40,397 nucleotides of DNA, taken from Candidatus Eiseniibacteriota bacterium. GTDB lineage: Bacteria; Arandabacterota; Arandabacteria; JAGLYR01. Under the pieces are notes generated by a model. That model saw only the letters and a list, made by a program, of their open reading frames with translations. It was not told the DNA's origin and ran no database searches. Below are positions 1-7,621 of this stretch, piece by piece. The stretch lies in contig JAGLYR010000110.1 in NCBI GenBank assembly GCA_023132135.1, positions 1-40,397 on the forward strand, in the 5' to 3' direction. Made by a program: the position numbers and the translations under genes. Within the stretch, counting starts at the first letter, position 1. Every line of letters begins with the position of its first letter.

Positions 1-21
1 GTCCTGAGCCCGTCGAAGGAC
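1..21. repeat. Partial palindrome resembling a widespread intergenic repeat
   Basis: The first 21 bases begin GTCCTGAGCC and end TCGAAGGAC, so the outer five bases (GTCCT/AGGAC) are inverted. Very similar short palindromes recur between genes in many environmental bacterial genomes; that is from memory, not from a search. Its position at the window edge prevents checking whether it is part of a longer repeat or of a terminator for the preceding gene. Confidence 0.35.
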
Positions 22-87
22 CCAATACTGCCGTCCCCCAAACCCTCCGCTTCGGGGGCCGCCCGGCCTTCCCTTCTCAGGTCGTGA

Positions 88-114
88 CAAGAGTGCTCCA
101 AAGTGCTACTCTTG
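88..114. promoter_or_regulatory. Inverted repeat in the tryptophanase leader
   Basis: CAAGAGT at 88-94 and ACTCTTG at 108-114 are perfect 7-base arms around a 13-base loop that itself holds two AGTGCT words. It lies 41 bases before the tryptophanase start and could be an operator or an mRNA hairpin. No Trp-rich leader peptide of the TnaC kind is visible between here and the start codon. Confidence 0.3.
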
Positions 115-154
115 CGAGTCGGTTTCACATCCTACACACGGAGAGGGAGCTGGA

Positions 155-1528
155 ATGACAGTTATCATCGAACCCTTCAGAATCAAGTCCGTGGAACCTA
201 TCCGCCTTACAACGCGTGAGGAACGGGAGAGGATCCTGAAGGAAGCGGGCTACAATCTATTCCGAGTGAAGTCCAAGGACATCCTCATCGATTTCCTCAC
301 GGACAGCGGCACATCGGCAATGAGTTCAAAGCAGTGGGCCGCCATCATGGAGGGCGACGAGTCCTACGCGGGGTCCCCCAGCTTCTTCAAGTTCGAGAAG
401 GCCGTGCGGGACATCACGGGATTCGAACACATCATCCCGACTCACCAGGGACGCGCAGCCGAGCGGATCCTCTTCTCCTTTGTGGGTGGAAACGGCAAGA
501 TTATTCCCAACAACACCCACTTCGACACCACCCGGGCCAACGTGGAATTCACCGGCGCCGAGGCGATGGACCTCATCGCCCCCGAGGCCCACGATCTCCA
601 GTCCCAGCTCCCCTTCAAGGGCAATATGAACCTAGACGCGCTGGAGAATCTCTTCCGTGAAGCCGGCCCGGAGAAGATCCCCCTCGTCATGATCACGGTG
701 ACCAACAACTCATGGGGCGGGCAGCCGGTATCCATGGATAACATTCGGGGCGCCAAGGAAGTTTGTGACAAGTACAACACGCCCCTTTTCCTGGACGCCT
801 GCCGTTTTGCGGAAAACGCGTATCTCATCAAGAGAAAGGACCCGGCCTATCACGACGTCTCGGTTCGGGATATTGCAAAGGAAATGTTCTCCCACGCCGA
901 CGGCTGCACCATGTCCGCCAAGAAGGACGCCTTCGCCAACATTGGCGGCTTCCTGGCGATGAACAGTGAAGATTGGGCAACGAAGGCGCGCGATCTCCTC
1001 ATCCTCACCGAGGGATTTCCTACCTACGGAGGGTTGGCGGGACGGGATCTGGCGGCCATCGCACAGGGTCTCGCTGAGGTACTGGAGGAGGACTACCTGG
1101 AATACCGGCTGGCATCGACCGCATACCTGGGCAGTCACATAGCCAAGGGCGGCGTCCCTATCGTCCAGCCCGTCGGGGCTCACGCCATCTACATCGACGC
1201 CCGCCGTTTCCTTCCCCACATCCCGCCGCTGGAGTTCCCGGGCCACGCTCTCGCCTGCGAGCTTTACCTTGCGGGCGGTGTCCGGGGCTGCGAGATCGGA
1301 AGCCTGATGTTCGCGCGCAAGGATCCGGAATCCGGAGAGCCCCTACCCGCCGAAAACGAGCTGGTGAGACTCGCTATACCGAGACGCGTGTACACTCAGA
1401 GCCACGTGGACTACGTCGTCGAGCAGATCCTGGACGTGTTCCGGCGGAGAGAATCGATCCGGGGCTTCAGGATCGTGAAGCAAGCGCCATTCCTGAGGCA
1501 TTTCACGGCGCATCTGGAACCTGTCTAG
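155..1528 (+). CDS. tnaA: Tryptophanase-type beta-eliminating lyase
   Basis: A 457-residue PLP enzyme of the tryptophanase/tyrosine phenol-lyase family, complete against usual lengths of 456-471. The Schiff-base lysine is in SAKKD (Lys257), followed by GFPTYGGLAGRD and a C-terminal RHFTA block, all family hallmarks. Two positions separate the two activities. Tyrosine phenol-lyase has Thr124 and Arg381; here they are Asp124 (in FDTTR) and Ile381 (in CEIGS), the tryptophanase pattern. Expected reaction: L-tryptophan to indole, pyruvate and ammonia, in the cytosol. The start has a GAGAGGGAG ribosome-binding site. The next gene begins 15 bases after the stop, so co-transcription is likely. Family assignment is firm; substrate is inferred from the two residues. 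Confidence 0.88.
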   Translation: MTVIIEPFRIKSVEPIRLTTREERERILKEAGYNLFRVKSKDILIDFLTDSGTSAMSSKQWAAIMEGDESYAGSPSFFKFEKAVRDITGFEHIIPTHQGRAAERILFSFVGGNGKIIPNNTHFDTTRANVEFTGAEAMDLIAPEAHDLQSQLPFKGNMNLDALENLFREAGPEKIPLVMITVTNNSWGGQPVSMDNIRGAKEVCDKYNTPLFLDACRFAENAYLIKRKDPAYHDVSVRDIAKEMFSHADGCTMSAKKDAFANIGGFLAMNSEDWATKARDLLILTEGFPTYGGLAGRDLAAIAQGLAEVLEEDYLEYRLASTAYLGSHIAKGGVPIVQPVGAHAIYIDARRFLPHIPPLEFPGHALACELYLAGGVRGCEIGSLMFARKDPESGEPLPAENELVRLAIPRRVYTQSHVDYVVEQILDVFRRRESIRGFRIVKQAPFLRHFTAHLEPV

Positions 1529-1543
1529 TCTGCACGAGGTCCA

Positions 1544-3286
1544 ATGCGATTCAACGGATTCCTCTTCTTCATCGCCGCTGCCGCCGCTGCTGTGGTCTCG
1601 CAGCCGCTGCTCATCAACTGGCACGTCTGGGGTCACAGCTCCACCATAGACTACGCCCGGCTGATGGAATTGGACCACCTCATCCGGGAGGGCTACCACT
1701 ACCCCCGCTGGGCCGCTGACTTCTACTACGGTTTCGGCTCGCCGATTTTCAACTTCTACGCTCCGGCCGGGTACTGGATCGCAGAGATTTTCGCACTCTC
1801 CGGTGTGAGTCTCCTGTACTCCCTGAAACTGACCTATGTGTTGAGCATCCTCCTGGCCGGGACCGGGATGTTCCTCTTCGTCCGGAAGATGTGGGGCCCG
1901 TTGGCCGGAACCGGGGCTGCCACCTTGTACGTTTTCTCCCCCTACTTCCTGCTGGATGTTTTTGTGCGCGCCTCCATCGGCGAGGTTCTGTGTTTCGCGT
2001 GGATTCCGTGGGCGCTCTTTTTTCTCCTGCGAACCCTCGGAGGATCACGGGGTTCGATCCCGCTGGCCGCCCTCTTCGCCGCACTCGTCATCTGTTCCCA
2101 CAACATCACTGCGATGCTGTTCTTCCCGTCGATGATCCTCCTCGTCTTCCTCCACTGGCAGAGGGAGGGAAAGTGGCGAGTTCTCCTCTGGGGACTGGTG
2201 GCCTGCGCTCTCGCACTGGGGCTGTCGGCTTTCTTCTGGCTACCGGCCCTGGCCGAGAAACAGTTCGTCCAGGGAAACGAGACCCTGACCACCGGAGACT
2301 TCTACTTCGGGGATCACTTCATCCGAGCTCGGCAGCTCTTTGAGCGGCGCTGGGGCTTCGGCACCTCCGCGCCCGGCGATTCGGTTTCTCTGCAGCTGGG
2401 GATCCTTCACTGGATCCTGACCGCCGGTGCGGCTCTGGTGTTCCTCCTCAGGCGGCGCCCATGGAATGCGAATGCTGTCTGGCTCTGGACAATCTTCGGC
2501 GGTGCGCTCTTCATGGCTCTTGACCCATCGCGGTTCATCTGGGAACGCGTTGCTCTCCTCCACTTCGTCCAGTTTCCCTGGCGGTTTCTGCTGTTCGCCA
2601 CCATTTGCTCCTCCGCTCTTTCCGGCGTGGTATTCTCACTCCTCCGGGGAAAGCGCCGGCACTGGCAGCTCGCCGGGGCCGGGGCTCTGATAATCATCGT
2701 GCTCCTTACGTACGGTGGCTACACCCGGTCCAGACTCCTGGTCATCGATATCACGACCCGCGAGCCCAGGGCCATCGAGCAGAACGAGAGAGCCGCGGCC
2801 CGCAAGGATCCCAACCTTCTGATCTTTGAGGATTTCTTTACCGTGGACGTCCTGCGCCACATTGGCATGCGGGCTACGATCCTCGACGACTTCATGCCCG
2901 TCTGGGTGCCCTTCAATCCGAAGACCCTCCCGGAGATACCCTACCGGGTTTCCGAGGGGGAAGTTGCCGTGGAGCCCGTACGGGAAGCACCGGCTGAGCG
3001 AGTGTACCAGGTGCATTCCGGCGCCGGGGGAACCATCCAGTTTTTCACCTTCTGGTTCCCCGGCTGGGTGGGATACCTGGACGGCCGGGAGATTGATCTC
3101 TTCCCCGAGCATCCCCACGGGTGCCTGAGCGCCGCCATCCCGCCGGGAGAACACGATCTCGTCATCAAGTTCGTGAACACGCCGGTGAGGACGGCCGGGG
3201 AGCTTGTGTCCCTCGCCTCGCTGGTGTGTGCTGTGGCTGTGGCGCTCGCCGTTCTTGTCCGTCGTGTGCGCACCCCAAAAGCTTGA
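1544..3286 (+). CDS. Polytopic membrane protein, GT-C/YfhO-like (PTPS-related)
   Basis: 580 residues with an N-terminal membrane segment, an extracytoplasmic loop containing Asp and Glu residues (LMELDHLIREG), roughly ten further hydrophobic helices, and a final soluble domain at about 430-545 followed by one last helix. This architecture and the YPRWAADFYYGFGSPIFNFYAP motif match the proteins annotated as 6-pyruvoyl-tetrahydropterin-synthase-related membrane proteins, relatives of YfhO and GT-C glycosyltransferases. Such proteins are expected to move sugars from lipid-linked donors at the outer face of the inner membrane, but no donor or acceptor can be read here. The start has GAGG five bases upstream and follows the lyase by 15 bases. 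Confidence 0.65.
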   Translation: MRFNGFLFFIAAAAAAVVSQPLLINWHVWGHSSTIDYARLMELDHLIREGYHYPRWAADFYYGFGSPIFNFYAPAGYWIAEIFALSGVSLLYSLKLTYVLSILLAGTGMFLFVRKMWGPLAGTGAATLYVFSPYFLLDVFVRASIGEVLCFAWIPWALFFLLRTLGGSRGSIPLAALFAALVICSHNITAMLFFPSMILLVFLHWQREGKWRVLLWGLVACALALGLSAFFWLPALAEKQFVQGNETLTTGDFYFGDHFIRARQLFERRWGFGTSAPGDSVSLQLGILHWILTAGAALVFLLRRRPWNANAVWLWTIFGGALFMALDPSRFIWERVALLHFVQFPWRFLLFATICSSALSGVVFSLLRGKRRHWQLAGAGALIIIVLLTYGGYTRSRLLVIDITTREPRAIEQNERAAARKDPNLLIFEDFFTVDVLRHIGMRATILDDFMPVWVPFNPKTLPEIPYRVSEGEVAVEPVREAPAERVYQVHSGAGGTIQFFTFWFPGWVGYLDGREIDLFPEHPHGCLSAAIPPGEHDLVIKFVNTPVRTAGELVSLASLVCAVAVALAVLVRRVRTPKA

Positions 3287-3318
3287 ACCACGAGGTTTGC
3301 CGCGAAAAGGAGGTACTT

Positions 3319-4110
3319 GTGGACTTGGGAATCAGAGATCGGGTTGCGCTCGTCGCTGCATCGAGCAAAGGGCTGGGCCGGGAATCGGCCCGGAGTCTGG
3401 CCCGGCAGGGTGCGCGGATAGTGGTCTGCGCGCGCGGTGAAGAAGCGCTCGGAGAAACAGCGGAAGCGATCCGAAGCGAGATCGGGGCAGAGGTCCTGGA
3501 TGTCGTTGCGGATCTGACCAGAGCCGAGGACATCAAGAATCTCATCGAGCGGACGCTCGAGCGGTTCGGCGCCATCGACATCCTTATCAACAACTGCGGC
3601 GGCCCTCCCGCCGGAACATTCCTCGACCATAGTCTTGACCGCTGGCGCGCCGCGGTGGAGAACAATCTGGTGAGCGCGGTGGCCCTGACCAAGGAAATCG
3701 TCCCCTCCATGATCAAACAGAAGTGGGGCCGAATTGTCAACGTCACGTCCATCTCCGTCAAGCAACCCCTGCCGAATCTCATGCTGTCCAACAGCATTCG
3801 GGCTGCCGTCGTGGGTTGGGCAAAGACCCTCGCCACGGAGCTGGGACCCCACAGTATCACCGTCAACTCCATCTGCCAGGGATACTTCCTGACTGATCGG
3901 CTGGCCGAGCTAGCGGCCATCAAGGCAAAGAACGCGGGCGAGACAATGGACGCGGTGTTCGGGGAGTGGACCTCCGAGGTCCCGCTGGGACGAATCGGCA
4001 ACCCGGAGGAATTCGGAGATCTGGTCGCGTTCCTGGCCTCGGAGAAAGCGGCCTACATCACGGGGACGACCATCACGATCGACGGCGGTCTCTGCCAGGG
4101 ATTGCTGTAG
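3319..4110 (+). CDS. Short-chain dehydrogenase-like protein lacking the YxxxK dyad
   Basis: 263 residues from a GTG start chosen because AAGGAGG lies just upstream; the longer open frame runs into the preceding gene. It has the Rossmann nucleotide-binding motif as ASSKGLGRESA, the NNCGG strand motif, and a typical C-terminal TGTTITIDGG. In classical SDRs the active site is Ser plus YxxxK. Here the serine motif (NVTSIS) remains, but the Tyr and Lys positions read L and I in LMLSNSIRAAV. This matches a known BKR-like subgroup that lacks the canonical tetrad. Whether it is a reductase with altered chemistry or a non-catalytic dinucleotide-binding protein cannot be told. The preceding gene ends 32 bases upstream. 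Confidence 0.8.
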   Translation: MDLGIRDRVALVAASSKGLGRESARSLARQGARIVVCARGEEALGETAEAIRSEIGAEVLDVVADLTRAEDIKNLIERTLERFGAIDILINNCGGPPAGTFLDHSLDRWRAAVENNLVSAVALTKEIVPSMIKQKWGRIVNVTSISVKQPLPNLMLSNSIRAAVVGWAKTLATELGPHSITVNSICQGYFLTDRLAELAAIKAKNAGETMDAVFGEWTSEVPLGRIGNPEEFGDLVAFLASEKAAYITGTTITIDGGLCQGLL

Positions 4111-4135
4111 AGACGGCGAGAGAGCGAGGGGGCGA

Positions 4136-4167
4136 GGGGGCTTCAACCCCTCCAATGCCCTTATCCT
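4136..4167. repeat. Dispersed repeat copy 1, possible bidirectional terminator
   Basis: A stretch beginning GGGGGCTTCAACCCCTCC and continuing to about 4167 recurs almost exactly at 9500-9531; one base differs. GAGGGG and CCCCTC can pair around a GCTTCAA loop. It sits in the 57-base gap between two convergent genes, where a bidirectional terminator would be useful, but no clear T-run follows on either strand. Confidence 0.5.
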
Positions 4168-5835
4168 CTATTTGTATCGCTTGTGTTCTCGCGAGAAGTA
4201 ATCGCGCGTCATCTCCCTGATCTTTGGCAGGAGGAAGAAGATCGCAATGAGATTGGGAAGGGCCATCAGCCCCAGCGCGCAATCGCCGAAGCCCCACACA
4301 ATTTCCAGTGAGAAGATGGCTCCCAGGAAGTGCATGACGAGGAACACAACCTTGTAGGGTATTGCACCTCGCTGGCCCACCAGGTACACAATGGAGCGGT
4401 CACCGTAGTAGGACCAGCTGATGGCGGTCGATATTCCGAAGAGGAAAACCCCTAGAGTCACGATCAGGTATCCCCAGTTGCCAATAGGCGAGAGCCCCCG
4501 CTGGAATGCCCACGATGTGAGGGGAGACCCGTTCTGCGCCATCCGTCCATCGAGCCAAACAGACGGCAACCGGCCGTAGTCGATTGTCCCATCCCTTACC
4601 GGAACCGGTCCCTGGTAGTCCGTTCCGTCGTCCAGGACAATCCTGGCGTCTCCCACAATGCAGTGATTCCGCACAAAGCAGCAGTCCTCCACGCACCCGC
4701 CTTCGCAGGAGAGCTGTCCGGTCACCATCTCTTGTTCGACAAGCGCACCGTTGGGACCGACGGCAGCGCCGGGGACAATCACTGTGATGGCCGACTGGGG
4801 CTGGATGGGAATCCGGTCCGGTTTCTGATCGCACCAGACACCGGTGGTGAGAATCACGAGACCGGTGATAGAGCAAACGACAAGGGTGTCCACGAAGGGT
4901 CCGACCATAGCCACCACACCCTCGCGGACAGGTTCCCTGGTCTTGGCCGCCGCATGGGCAATGGGAGCCGACCCTTGCCCCGACTCATTTGAGAACAGTC
5001 CCCGCTTGACCCCCCACGTGAGCATGAAGATGAAGGCGCCCCCGGCGAACCCTCCCACTTGCGCGGCAGGCTTGAAGGCCGACGCGATAATCATGCCGAC
5101 GATCGCCGGCACTTTGTCGGCGTTCAGAATCAGAACAAGGAGACCGCCCGCCACGTAGACGACAGCCATGATCGGTGTGAGTCTCGATGTCACGTTTCCG
5201 ATTCGCCTGATCCCGCCCAGGATAACCAAACCGATGATGGTCGCATTGATGAGTCCCACCATCCAGGTCTGGATTCCCAGATCGGCCCGGAGCTGATCCG
5301 CCATGGTGAAGGCCTGGACGGCATTTCCGGAGCCGAAGGAGGAAATCACCGCGCAGACGGCGAAAAAGATGGCCATGGGTTTCCACGAGCGCCCCAGCCC
5401 TTTCTCGATGTAGTACATTGGTCCGCCCGAGGCGGAGCCGTCCTCGTGGATCACGCGGTACCGCATGGACAGGGTGCACTCGGCATACTTGAGCGCCATC
5501 CCGAACACAGCCGTGACCCACATCCAGAATAGCGCCCCCGGGCCTCCGTAGTGGATAGCCGTTGCAACCCCGGCAATGTTGCCTATGCCGACCGTCGCGG
5601 AGAGTGCGGTGGACAACGCCTGGAAGTGGTTGATATCCCCTTCGTCATCGGGGTTATCGTACCAGCCCCGGATCACGTCAATCCCGTGCTTGAACTTCCG
5701 GATCTGGATCCAGCCGAGATAGAAGGTCGTAATGAAACCTGTGGCGAGGAGGATAACAACCAGGAGTGGGATGACATCCGGCCATCCCCAGATGACGTTG
5801 CTCAGTCCAAGGGTGAGACTGTGTAGGGTGTCCAT
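4168..5835 (-). CDS. Sodium:alanine symporter family (AGCS) protein with Cys-rich insertion
   Basis: 555 residues of the alanine/glycine:cation symporter family: the GNIAGVATAIHYGGPGALFWMW block, the SGGPMYYIEKGLG loop, and the FSNESGQGSAPIAHAAAKT motif are diagnostic. It should import alanine or glycine with Na+ across the inner membrane. Usual family length is about 450-500. The excess is a segment at roughly residues 334-440, between GVWCD and LTSWAFQRGL, which holds CEGGCVEDCCFVRNHC and a beta-rich stretch. From family topology this loop probably faces outward, where disulphides could form. The start has CTGGAG immediately upstream. The gene converges on the SDR. Confidence 0.9.
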   Translation of the reverse strand: MDTLHSLTLGLSNVIWGWPDVIPLLVVILLATGFITTFYLGWIQIRKFKHGIDVIRGWYDNPDDEGDINHFQALSTALSATVGIGNIAGVATAIHYGGPGALFWMWVTAVFGMALKYAECTLSMRYRVIHEDGSASGGPMYYIEKGLGRSWKPMAIFFAVCAVISSFGSGNAVQAFTMADQLRADLGIQTWMVGLINATIIGLVILGGIRRIGNVTSRLTPIMAVVYVAGGLLVLILNADKVPAIVGMIIASAFKPAAQVGGFAGGAFIFMLTWGVKRGLFSNESGQGSAPIAHAAAKTREPVREGVVAMVGPFVDTLVVCSITGLVILTTGVWCDQKPDRIPIQPQSAITVIVPGAAVGPNGALVEQEMVTGQLSCEGGCVEDCCFVRNHCIVGDARIVLDDGTDYQGPVPVRDGTIDYGRLPSVWLDGRMAQNGSPLTSWAFQRGLSPIGNWGYLIVTLGVFLFGISTAISWSYYGDRSIVYLVGQRGAIPYKVVFLVMHFLGAIFSLEIVWGFGDCALGLMALPNLIAIFFLLPKIREMTRDYFSREHKRYK

Positions 5836-6123
5836 GGACTCCAGAGTGTTCGGGTTCTGAGCCTGAGCGAGATCACGGTATTGAACGCCACTCTACAGAA
5901 AATGGCCGGCCTCCACCAGCAAAACCTTGCACGTCGCGTCCCGCCTCCAGGATTGACAACTTATGCGCGCGTTTGCCGTTCTTGACCCCTGGCCCCCCGG
6001 CACCACCCCCGCAAAAAACGGAAAAACACCCGGAAACTCACGCTACCTTTACACGCAATTCCTATGATGGAGCACGAGTCAGTGAATTCTAGAGCTTGCC
6101 GAGAAAGGAGCGTGACGCGCGCG

Positions 6124-7599
6124 ATGGACAGCTGGATGAAGAGACTGGCCACTCATTACGAGAAGACGAGAAGGGATCATCCTGATGATCGGCTCATGAT
6201 TCTGTTTGATATCGACGGGACGATCCTGGATATGCGCTGGACAATCCTCTACGTTCTTCAGGGGTACGACCGAAGCCGAGGGACCTCGTATTTCTCCGGC
6301 CTGCGCCTGGACGATATTCACGTCCACGAGAACCATGTCGACGACTTGTTCCGGGAGTTGCAGATCCCTTGCGAACTCCGGGGGGATGCTCTGGCCTGGT
6401 ACCTGAAACACCGCTGGTCGTTGGAAGCGATCATTCATTCCCACCGGCCCTTCCGTGGGGTGATGGAGGTGATCCGCTGGTTCCAGATGCAGCCGAACAC
6501 GTACGTGGGCCTGAACACCGGACGGCCGGAGTCCCTGAGGATCGACACGCTGCATTCCCTGAACGAGCTGGGACAGGAGTACCGGGTCCGCTTCGCCCCC
6601 TCCGTGCTCCACATGAGCTCCCAGGACTGGGGACAGGGAGTCCGCGAGGCCAAGGTCGCGGGAGTGTGGCACTTCCAGGATGTGGGTTATCGGGTGTTTG
6701 CCGTCGTGGACAACGAGCCTGAAAACCTCAAGGCGATGGCTGCAGCGGACACGAGAAACGAAATCCTGATGCTCCACGCCAGCACCATATTCACGTCGCA
6801 ACGTTCGGAGAACCCGCCGGGAGCTGTCGAAGGTGAAACCTACGACATTACAGAACTCATCTCAGAGAGATCGCTGATCCAGCATGTTCAGTTCGTCTGG
6901 CACGGGGTCAACGACGAGGACAATCTCCGGCAGTTCCTGGCGTCAGAAGTTCAATGGGCCGAGCTGGATGTACGAGAGGATCCCGCCACCCACCAGCTGG
7001 TCTTGCGGCACGACAGCTTCACGGATTACCCCAGGATGAACGGCGAGCGGTTGCCGCTTCTGGGCACGTTTCTGGACCTGCTGCATCATCACGGGAAGGG
7101 AATCAAGCTTGACCTGAAGCAGCGTGGTCGGGTGATGGAGGGGGTACTGAAACTCGTGTCCGAGTTCGGGATCCCGGACAGCCGGCTGTGGTTCAACGGC
7201 AGGGTAGCAACCTTCGGCGAACACGGCTTCAGAGCGATCGCCCGGAAACACCCTTCAGCAATCCTCCAGTGTCCGGTGGATTTCTTGGCCCCGCTGATCC
7301 TGGGCGCGCCTGCAAAGGCGAGGGAGGCGCTGGAAATATTCCGCGACTGGGGAATGAACCGCTTCTCTGTGAATTGGTCTGTTCCCTCCAAGAATGAGAT
7401 CCTGGATCAGATGGAGAGGTGGGGTTACGAGGTCAACATCTACAACGTGCCGGATCTGGAGTCGTTTCTCCAGGCGGCGTTGCTGTTACCGCGATCGATC
7501 ACGTCGGATTTCAATTTCCCAAAGTGGGGCTACCACGGAAGAGGATCCGGGGAGAACCAGCACAGGCACTCCTACCCGGTGCCCGTGTCAGCCTCATGA
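6124..7599 (+). CDS. HAD phosphatase fused to menorin/GDPD-like TIM-barrel domain
   Basis: 491 residues from ATG 6124, preferred because AAAGGAG lies 13 bases upstream; an in-frame ATG at 6064 has no ribosome-binding site and would add a poor leader. Residues ~25-240 form a HAD domain: LFDIDGT (nucleophile Asp), NTGRP, a motif-III lysine in EAKVAG, and VVDNEPENL. Residues ~255-470 resemble the menorin/FAM151 (DUF2181) barrel, related to glycerophosphodiester phosphodiesterases: WHGVNDEDNL, AELDVR, LRHDSF, KGIKLDLK and LWFNGR. Both active sites look complete, suggesting hydrolysis of a phosphodiester or phosphomonoester substrate in the cytosol. No signal peptide. The glycosyltransferase follows by 22 bases, so the two may act on one sugar or lipid pathway. 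The domain pairing is inferred by eye. Confidence 0.7.
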   Translation: MDSWMKRLATHYEKTRRDHPDDRLMILFDIDGTILDMRWTILYVLQGYDRSRGTSYFSGLRLDDIHVHENHVDDLFRELQIPCELRGDALAWYLKHRWSLEAIIHSHRPFRGVMEVIRWFQMQPNTYVGLNTGRPESLRIDTLHSLNELGQEYRVRFAPSVLHMSSQDWGQGVREAKVAGVWHFQDVGYRVFAVVDNEPENLKAMAAADTRNEILMLHASTIFTSQRSENPPGAVEGETYDITELISERSLIQHVQFVWHGVNDEDNLRQFLASEVQWAELDVREDPATHQLVLRHDSFTDYPRMNGERLPLLGTFLDLLHHHGKGIKLDLKQRGRVMEGVLKLVSEFGIPDSRLWFNGRVATFGEHGFRAIARKHPSAILQCPVDFLAPLILGAPAKAREALEIFRDWGMNRFSVNWSVPSKNEILDQMERWGYEVNIYNVPDLESFLQAALLLPRSITSDFNFPKWGYHGRGSGENQHRHSYPVPVSAS

Positions 7600-7621
7600 T
7601 TCGAGAATGGAAGGTCGAGAG

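Noticed and set aside
5953-5981. TTGACA as a promoter for the HAD-barrel gene
   Set aside because: At 17-base spacing the -10 position reads CCGTTC, with no alternative -10 nearby.
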